Source: an uncultured Verrucomicrobiota bacterium
GTDB taxonomy: Bacteria > Verrucomicrobiota > Verrucomicrobiia > Opitutales > Seribacteraceae
Direction of reading: 5' to 3'
NCBI GenBank assembly: GCA_902569115.1
Contig: CACFTI010000003.1
Location: forward strand, 1-40,405
DNA length: 40,405 nt
Each line of letters opens with the position of its first letter. Position 1 is the stretch's first letter. This document shows positions 34,913 to 40,405 of the stretch, piece after piece. The notes below the pieces were generated by a model, which saw nothing but the letters and a program-made list of their open reading frames with translations, made no database searches and was not told the origin of the DNA. Made by a program: the position numbers and the translations under genes.

Positions 34913-36541
34913 ATGCCTAAAAAAGACGATGATAATCCACTCGAGGAAATGCAAAAACAATTGCGTGACCTATTTAAGAATAAAAATGTCCAAGTCGCTT
35001 TTGCTCCTTTCATGCAATCGATGACTGGAAACGATGACACGAAAAAAAAGGAAGAGGAAGGGATTGATGATAGCACTCCGGAAGAACCTGAACCCAGTCG
35101 AGACGAGAAATTAGAAAACATCCGTACTTTTAATCGTAAGCCAAAAGAAATCAGGGATTATCTAGACCGGTTTGTCATTAAACAGGAACAGGCTAAACGC
35201 GTTCTCTCCGTTGCGGTATGTGATCATTATAATCATATACGCACTTGTCTTAATGATTCCAAAAAAGCGAAAGCCCCCTATGTGAAGCCAAATGTTCTGC
35301 TCCTTGGCCCAACGGGCGTGGGGAAAACTTTTTTAATGAGAAATGTGGCACAACTGATTGGAGTTCCGTTTGTAAAAGCGGATGCCACAAAATTTTCTGA
35401 GACGGGCTATGTTGGATACGATGTGGATGATTTAGTCAGAGATCTGGTCAAGGCAGCGGATGGGGATACGGAATTGGCCCAATACGGAATTGTTTATGTC
35501 GATGAGATTGACAAGATCGCGGCTGAAGCCTCCAAAAGTGGACGGGATGTATCAGGAAGGGGGGTGCAGATTAATCTTCTCAAACTGATGGAAGAGACCG
35601 ATGTAAACCTTCAATCCCCTCAGGATATGATGGGACAAATGAAAGCATTTATGGATATGCAGAAGGGTGGAAAACCGAAGAAACCAACCATTTCCACCAA
35701 AAATATTCTTTTTATCGTCAGTGGTGCCTTTGATCAGCTTGGTGAAAATGTCCGTAAAAGGCTTAATTTAAACCGGATTGGCTTTGGCTCATCCGACGAG
35801 CAGAATCAGAATGAAATTCCGGTTTCCACTTTTCTTGGAAAAGCGGAGACACGGGATTTTATTGATTATGGATTTGAACCTGAATTTATTGGTCGGTTGC
35901 CGGTTCGTGTAGCTTGCGAGGAATTAACCAAGGAAGATTTACGAGAGATTCTTCTCTCCTCCGAAGGTAATGTATTGGAGCAGTATCGCAGCGATTTTTC
36001 TGGATACAATATTGATTTTAAGATGACCAATGATGCGATTTCGATGATTGCAGAGAATGCAGCTGAAGAAAAAACGGGGGCCCGCGGATTAGTCACTGTC
36101 CTCGAAAGAACATTTAGGGATTTCAAGTTTGAGCTGCCTTCCACTGGAATAAAGAGCTTCGAGGTGGATGAGCAAACGGTTAAAAATCCTGAAGCAAGTA
36201 TTAAGGAACTAATTGAGCAAAATCGTGATCATGTCGATGATAGTATGCTTGAGGATGTCGATCGTTTTATTGAAGAATTTAAACGAAATCATGGTTTTGA
36301 ATTGAAGATACGGAAAGCGGCAAAGGTGGCTCTGGTAAAATTGGCGGCACAGGAAAACCGTTCGGTGCTCGCATTTTGCGAAAGAAAGTTTGCAGACTTC
36401 CAGCATGGTCTCTCGATTATAGAGCAGAGAACTGGGAAAAAATCATTTGTGATCGAAAGAAAAGCTATCGATGACCCCGATAAAGAGCTCTCGAAGTGGG
36501 TGGTAGATAGTTTTGGCAAAAAGCGAGATCAGGGTGAGTAA
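34913..36541 (+). CDS. clpX: ClpX-like AAA+ unfoldase without zinc-binding domain and with a C-terminal extension
   Basis: A Clp/HslU-type AAA+ ATPase that should unfold proteins for ClpP. Walker A GPTGVGKT is at residues 132-139, Walker B VYVDEID at about 195-200, pore loop GYVG 165-168, RDVSGRGVQ, the ClpP-contact IGF loop (289-291), arginine finger region FIGRLPVRV, and sensor 2 GARGL (389-393). Instead of the four-Cys zinc domain of classical ClpX there is an acidic, Lys-rich N-terminal region (1-70), and about 115 residues follow the small domain, much longer than in E. coli ClpX (424 aa). It could be a specialised paralogue or the sole ClpX with adaptor binding altered. The ubiE/menG start overlaps its end. 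Confidence 0.85.
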   Translation: MPKKDDDNPLEEMQKQLRDLFKNKNVQVAFAPFMQSMTGNDDTKKKEEEGIDDSTPEEPEPSRDEKLENIRTFNRKPKEIRDYLDRFVIKQEQAKRVLSVAVCDHYNHIRTCLNDSKKAKAPYVKPNVLLLGPTGVGKTFLMRNVAQLIGVPFVKADATKFSETGYVGYDVDDLVRDLVKAADGDTELAQYGIVYVDEIDKIAAEASKSGRDVSGRGVQINLLKLMEETDVNLQSPQDMMGQMKAFMDMQKGGKPKKPTISTKNILFIVSGAFDQLGENVRKRLNLNRIGFGSSDEQNQNEIPVSTFLGKAETRDFIDYGFEPEFIGRLPVRVACEELTKEDLREILLSSEGNVLEQYRSDFSGYNIDFKMTNDAISMIAENAAEEKTGARGLVTVLERTFRDFKFELPSTGIKSFEVDEQTVKNPEASIKELIEQNRDHVDDSMLEDVDRFIEEFKRNHGFELKIRKAAKVALVKLAAQENRSVLAFCERKFADFQHGLSIIEQRTGKKSFVIERKAIDDPDKELSKWVVDSFGKKRDQGE

Positions 36542-37250
36542 ACCGGATCCGGAGGCGGTTCGGGCAACCTTTGAAAGTGTTGCCTCCCGTTATGACTTAG
36601 CAAACCATTTTTTGTCTGGTGGCATTGATTATTATTGGAGAAAAAAATTAGTCGAAATGGCCGTGGAGGGTTCCTGTGATCAGGTTCTGGACTTAGCTAC
36701 TGGCAGTGGGGATGTACTCTTTGCACTGCGAGAAGGGTTCTCTCCGGATGCAGCAATTACCGGAGTCGATTTTTGCGAGCCTATGTTGCAGGAAGCTCGA
36801 AATAAAAGAGAAGCAAAGGAGTTGGATGAAAATTCAAACAGGTTTCTTTTAGGCGATTGTTTATCCCTGGATTTTCCGGATGAATCTTTTGACTTGGTTA
36901 CGATTTCATTTGGCCTCCGCAACTTATCTGATCGGGATAAAGGACTGAAAGAAATGTATCGGGTACTTAAGCCAAATGGCAGGTTAATTGTGCTGGAGTT
37001 TAGTCAGCCATACTTTTGGTTTCGCCCGTTTTATTATTTTTATCTAAAGTTGATACTGCCTTGGATGGCAAGGTTGGTGACCGGAGACAGAGAGGCTTAT
37101 CTATATTTGGGCTCAAGCATTTCGGCATTCCCTGATCGTGTGGGTTTGGTTGATGAGTTTGAGGGTGCAGGCTTTGAACGCGTTCATTTTTCTGCTCTGA
37201 CTTTTTCGATCGTGGCCCTTCACCTTGGGTACAAAAAAAATAACTCTTAG
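36534..37250 (+). CDS. ubiE: Demethylmenaquinone/2-polyprenylbenzoquinol C-methyltransferase UbiE/MenG
   Basis: A SAM-dependent C-methyltransferase in menaquinone or ubiquinone biosynthesis. The family box [20 protein letters not shown] opens the protein, SAM motif [14 protein letters not shown] follows, and [38 protein letters not shown] is the diagnostic motif II-III block. Start codon is uncertain: GTG at 36534 (overlapping the clpX end, with AGG just upstream) or TTG at 36513. The usual family length of about 240 fits either. Its stop overlaps that of the convergent DUF255 gene by four bases. Confidence 0.93.
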   Translation: MSKPDPEAVRATFESVASRYDLANHFLSGGIDYYWRKKLVEMAVEGSCDQVLDLATGSGDVLFALREGFSPDAAITGVDFCEPMLQEARNKREAKELDENSNRFLLGDCLSLDFPDESFDLVTISFGLRNLSDRDKGLKEMYRVLKPNGRLIVLEFSQPYFWFRPFYYFYLKLILPWMARLVTGDREAYLYLGSSISAFPDRVGLVDEFEGAGFERVHFSALTFSIVALHLGYKKNNS

Positions 37251-39514
37251 TTTTGTTGGTCAAGAAACTGGAGCAGTTCCAGTAAGTTTGTTCGTGGTTT
37301 GTCGCATGTTTGATTGCGGCAGGGGTAGACCGTAGGCTGCTCATTGATTTGCTGCTGGTTCTTGAGAAAGGGGACCAATTTAATGAGAGCCGGGTCGGCT
37401 TTGAATGTATCCTTGAATAGCAGGATTTTGGAGGGTAGAAATCGCTGGTTGATTGCTCGTATGAAATCTTGAGTTTCATTGCTTCGTGAATCGCCGACAA
37501 CGACTAATTCAACGGGAGAGTTCAACATAAAATCCAATGCCTGTAAAAGAACCTCAGCTCCCGCGGGATTCTTTTCAATGAAACCAGCAAATGCTGAAAA
37601 TAAGGAAAGCAACTTTTGATTATAAAGTTGATTTCCAGTAATTTTTAACAAGCGAGCTAGGTTTAATGCCATAACTGAATTTCCAGAAGGTATGGCCCCG
37701 TCATAAAATTCCTTGGGGCGTACTAGAAGTTTTTCACCATCAATCGCAGTTAGAAAGAATCCTCCTCTTTCTTTATCTTCGAATAATTTAATTGCCAATT
37801 TTGTCAGTTGATCAGCCTCTATCAGGTATTGACTCTCTAAGCTTGCTTCGTAGAGATCGAGCAGTCCTTGAATGAGAAAGGCATAATCATCTAAATGGGA
37901 AGGGAGTCCCGCCTTTCCTTGCCTCCACCTTTTAACTAATTTACCGTCGTGTTTTCGTAGATTTTTCAGGCAAAAATTAGCTGATTGTTTGGCAGTGAAA
38001 AGATAGGAAGAGTCCCCGAGTGCCCCTGCACTCCGGGCAAAGGCTGAGATCATTAACCCATTCCAGTCGGTCAGAATTTTATCATCAAGTTGTGGGTGAA
38101 CTCTTTTTTCTCTAGCTTCAAACAATCGCTTCCTGAGAATTTCGGTATCTTGGGGTTTTAATAGGGACTGCTTCAAAGACAGGTGAGGGATGTTTTTCCC
38201 GGTTAATTTTTGAGAAACTTCATCGAGGTAGTTTCCTTCTGATTGAAACTGATACTCGTTAGCAAAGATCAATGCGTCATCTTGCCCAAGGAGCTCAACT
38301 ATTTCGTCCATTTTCCAAAGATAAAACCTTCCCTCTTCACCTTCACTATCAGCATCCTCTGCGGAGTAAAACCCTCCCGGTTTGGAGCTGAGTTTTCGCT
38401 GCACATAGGATAATGTTTCTCTACAATTACGGAGATAAAAGGGGTCTTTGGTGATAAGGTAACACTCTAGGTTAGCGATGGAAAAGAGAGCTTGGTCATA
38501 AAGCATTTTTTCGAAATGGGGTACCAACCACTTTGAGTCTGTAGAATAGCGGTGAATACCAAACCCAATTTGGTCATAGATTCCCCCATGTCTGATTTTT
38601 CTTAGAGTATTTTCGACCATATTTAAGGCATGTGTTTCTCCAGTTCTTTTGAAGTGACGAAGAAGAAAACTTAAAGTATGACTTGATGGGAATTTGGGTT
38701 TATTTCCAAATCCACCAAATTCCTGGTCATAGTCTTTTTTGAATGAACGGTAACAGGCATCCAAATGGGTGGAGTTTAAATCTCCGCCATTTTGAATGTT
38801 CTGTATCTCCTCCAAGCTTTTTATAATCGCTTGGCCAATTTCTTCTACTTTTTCTCTCTCCTCTTTCCAAACACGGGAAAAATGAGGCAGCAGCTGTAGC
38901 ATTGAAGATTTTGGGAAATAGGTACCTGCGAAGAAAGGAACCTTATCCGGAGACATAATGATAGTCGTGGGCCACCCGCCACTTCCAGTCATCATTTGCG
39001 TGACCGACATGTAAATATGATCAAGGTCAGGTCTTTCTTCGCGGTCTACTTTGATGCTTATATAATCTCGGTTAAGGAAAGCTGCAACTTCCTGATTTTC
39101 GAAAGATTCGTGTTCCATTACATGGCACCAATGGCATGTTGTGTAACCAATGGACAGAAAGATAGGACGGTCGAGTTTTTTTGCTGTTAAAAAAGCTTCT
39201 TCTCCCCAGGGGTACCAATTAATGGGATTTCTTGCATGCTGAAGTAAATAAGGACTGCTTGAAAAAATTAGCCGATTAAATTCTTCTCCACCATCAGATG
39301 GGAGTTTTTTGATTTCATCAGGAGAAGGAAGAGGTAGCCGAAGCGGTTTTTCGGGATAATGATCGGTAGTCTTAGTAATAGTTTTGCCGGAAAGACTATC
39401 CGGCGTGTTCTTTGGATTAGCAAAGGCTAAACACCTCGCGAATAAAAGAAACAGGAGAAGAAAAGCTGAAAACTTTTCTTTGAAAATAAGCCTAGTTTTA
39501 GAACTTACTTTCAT
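37247..39514 (-). CDS. Exported thioredoxin-domain protein, DUF255 (YyaL/SSP411 family)
   Basis: A 755-residue protein with an N-terminal hydrophobic export signal (about residues 14-32), the DUF255 thioredoxin-like domain (about 80-235) and a long alpha/alpha-toroid domain resembling glycoside hydrolases and N-acylglucosamine epimerases. Hallmarks are [31 protein letters not shown] with CHWC at 127-130, [15 protein letters not shown] and GGWPTTII, then [19 protein letters not shown]. The function of the family is not established; it is sometimes called thymidylate-kinase-like or spermatogenesis-associated protein 20. A predicted export signal is noteworthy because many family members are cytoplasmic. 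It follows the PfkB gene by 21 bases. Confidence 0.9.
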   Translation of the reverse strand: MKVSSKTRLIFKEKFSAFLLLFLLFARCLAFANPKNTPDSLSGKTITKTTDHYPEKPLRLPLPSPDEIKKLPSDGGEEFNRLIFSSSPYLLQHARNPINWYPWGEEAFLTAKKLDRPIFLSIGYTTCHWCHVMEHESFENQEVAAFLNRDYISIKVDREERPDLDHIYMSVTQMMTGSGGWPTTIIMSPDKVPFFAGTYFPKSSMLQLLPHFSRVWKEEREKVEEIGQAIIKSLEEIQNIQNGGDLNSTHLDACYRSFKKDYDQEFGGFGNKPKFPSSHTLSFLLRHFKRTGETHALNMVENTLRKIRHGGIYDQIGFGIHRYSTDSKWLVPHFEKMLYDQALFSIANLECYLITKDPFYLRNCRETLSYVQRKLSSKPGGFYSAEDADSEGEEGRFYLWKMDEIVELLGQDDALIFANEYQFQSEGNYLDEVSQKLTGKNIPHLSLKQSLLKPQDTEILRKRLFEAREKRVHPQLDDKILTDWNGLMISAFARSAGALGDSSYLFTAKQSANFCLKNLRKHDGKLVKRWRQGKAGLPSHLDDYAFLIQGLLDLYEASLESQYLIEADQLTKLAIKLFEDKERGGFFLTAIDGEKLLVRPKEFYDGAIPSGNSVMALNLARLLKITGNQLYNQKLLSLFSAFAGFIEKNPAGAEVLLQALDFMLNSPVELVVVGDSRSNETQDFIRAINQRFLPSKILLFKDTFKADPALIKLVPFLKNQQQINEQPTVYPCRNQTCDKPRTNLLELLQFLDQQN

Positions 39515-39535
39515 AAGAAATATTTGGCAAATCTC

Positions 39536-40405
39536 CTAATCGAGTGAAATTATACTTTTTAGTTCTTCTACCCGTTTTTTGATTTCCTTAGTACCCGCTG
39601 ACTCTAAACGATCACAACCAAATGCTTCAACGGTTAAACTAGCGGTACAGGTGCCATAGACCATTGCATCTTTAATCGCAGAAAAGTCAGTACGGTTGCG
39701 TGAGGCGAGTCGGCCGATCAGAGCTCCGGCAAATGAATCGCCTGCTCCGGTTGGGTCACGCAATTCGGTGACGGGGTAGGCAGGTAGGGCAAAAGATCCG
39801 TTTTCATGAAAAAGAATGGCTCCGTGTTCGCCTTTTTTGATGATCACAGTTTCAGGGCCCAGATCCCGAAGTTTTTGACCGGCCAGAATAATATTGGACT
39901 CTTCAGTAAGTTCCTCAGCTTCGGTATCGTTGATTACAAAAAGGCTTACTCTTTTGATTAATTCGAGTAGAGCATTTCTTTCGATTTCAATCCACAAGTC
40001 AATTGTGTCTGCGACAACGAAAGGGGAGCCTTCCAGTTGATCGAGAACATGCATCTGCAAGGCGGGATGGATATTTCCAAGCAGAACGAATTTGGAATCG
40101 AGATAGTTTTGAGGAAGATCCGGTCTGAATTTCTCAAAAACATTCAATTGGATGTCCAGGGTATCGCGACGGTTAAAGTTTTCATGATATTTTCCCTTCC
40201 AGAAAAAAGTGGGCCCACTGGAATCAACTTGTAGACCCTCCAAATCAATATCCCTGTTTCGTAAACGGGAGATGTATTCTTCTCCAAAATCGTTTCCGAT
40301 AACTCCTACCATTCGGGGTTGAGCAAAATAGCTTGCAGCAAAGGAGCAGTAAGAGGCTGCACCTCCGAGAATACCTTCCTGTGAACCGTAAGGTGTAATA
40401 ACGTT
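39536..40405 (-). CDS. PfkB-family carbohydrate kinase, 5' end outside the window
   Basis: A ribokinase-type sugar or nucleoside kinase. The frame is open to the last base of the window, and the ATG at 40312 is internal: the preceding residues read TPYGSQEGILGGAASYCSF, the family's substrate-binding GGAA segment. The C-terminal signature DPTGAGDSFAGALIG gives the catalytic Asp and anion hole. At least 289 residues are present, so only a short N-terminal part is missing. Substrate is not clear; GSQEGILGG is compatible with adenosine-kinase-like members. It is probably co-transcribed with the downstream DUF255 gene. Confidence 0.9.
   Translation of the reverse strand, partial: NVITPYGSQEGILGGAASYCSFAASYFAQPRMVGVIGNDFGEEYISRLRNRDIDLEGLQVDSSGPTFFWKGKYHENFNRRDTLDIQLNVFEKFRPDLPQNYLDSKFVLLGNIHPALQMHVLDQLEGSPFVVADTIDLWIEIERNALLELIKRVSLFVINDTEAEELTEESNIILAGQKLRDLGPETVIIKKGEHGAILFHENGSFALPAYPVTELRDPTGAGDSFAGALIGRLASRNRTDFSAIKDAMVYGTCTASLTVEAFGCDRLESAGTKEIKKRVEELKSIISLD

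Overview
The window looks like chromosomal DNA from a Verrucomicrobiota bacterium, probably of the Opitutae type. The reasons are exported proteins typical of the Planctomycetes-Verrucomicrobia group (a DUF6797-like/propeller/cupredoxin protein, PQQ-type propellers, a formylglycine sulfatase), a metalloprotease ending in the Trp/Tyr/Gly-rich C-terminal module common in Opitutae, and Gram-negative housekeeping genes (kdsA, queF, aat, acnB, sucCD). The taxonomy is an inference from gene content. No rRNA, tRNA, CRISPR array or insertion sequence was found.

Layout. 1-1.5 kb: three unrecognised, tightly packed + strand genes, the first cut by the window edge. 1.5-9.7 kb: accessory, largely exported functions (serine beta-lactamase-like hydrolase, coiled-coil BamE-like protein, cytochrome P450, PHP-domain metallohydrolase, a long DUF6797-like/propeller/cupredoxin gene, a PQQ-like propeller). 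9.7-12.5 kb: acnB. 12.7-17.1 kb: an ABC export system (LolD/YbbA-like ATPase, FtsX-type permease, AttH/CrtC-like secreted lipocalin-type protein). 17.1-23.1 kb: a more AT-rich stretch with a secreted HEYYH metalloprotease, a broken small gene, an M14 peptidase, mgtE, an SDR epimerase and two gene-poor gaps. 23.1-27.3 kb: PQQ-like propeller, MFS transporter and a divergent sulfatase. 27.4-29.5 kb: sucCD. 29.5-34.8 kb: an unbroken seven-gene minus-strand run (HU/IHF, hisS, phosphoesterase, aat, queF, kdsA, rsmG) behind a good sigma70-like promoter. 34.9-40.4 kb: a ClpX-like ATPase overlapping ubiE/menG, then an exported thioredoxin-fold DUF255 protein and a PfkB sugar kinase cut by the window end.

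The most important structural observation is that three genes are each broken by what looks like one extra base in a homopolymer: C8 in the cupredoxin gene, T6 in acnB and G4 in the small gene at 18.8 kb. Removing one base in each case restores a sensible protein. Because acnB is a central TCA-cycle gene, consensus sequence error is the simplest explanation, but real slippage or decay cannot be excluded by reading alone. Other points of interest are a well-formed 40-codon ORF antisense to the start of the PHP gene, a 33-residue single-span membrane ORF, a perfect 8-bp inverted repeat over a promoter-like element before the M14 peptidase, and a ClpX-like protein that has lost the zinc-binding domain but kept the ClpP-contact loop. 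I did not find a clear, self-contained novel defence or mobile system.
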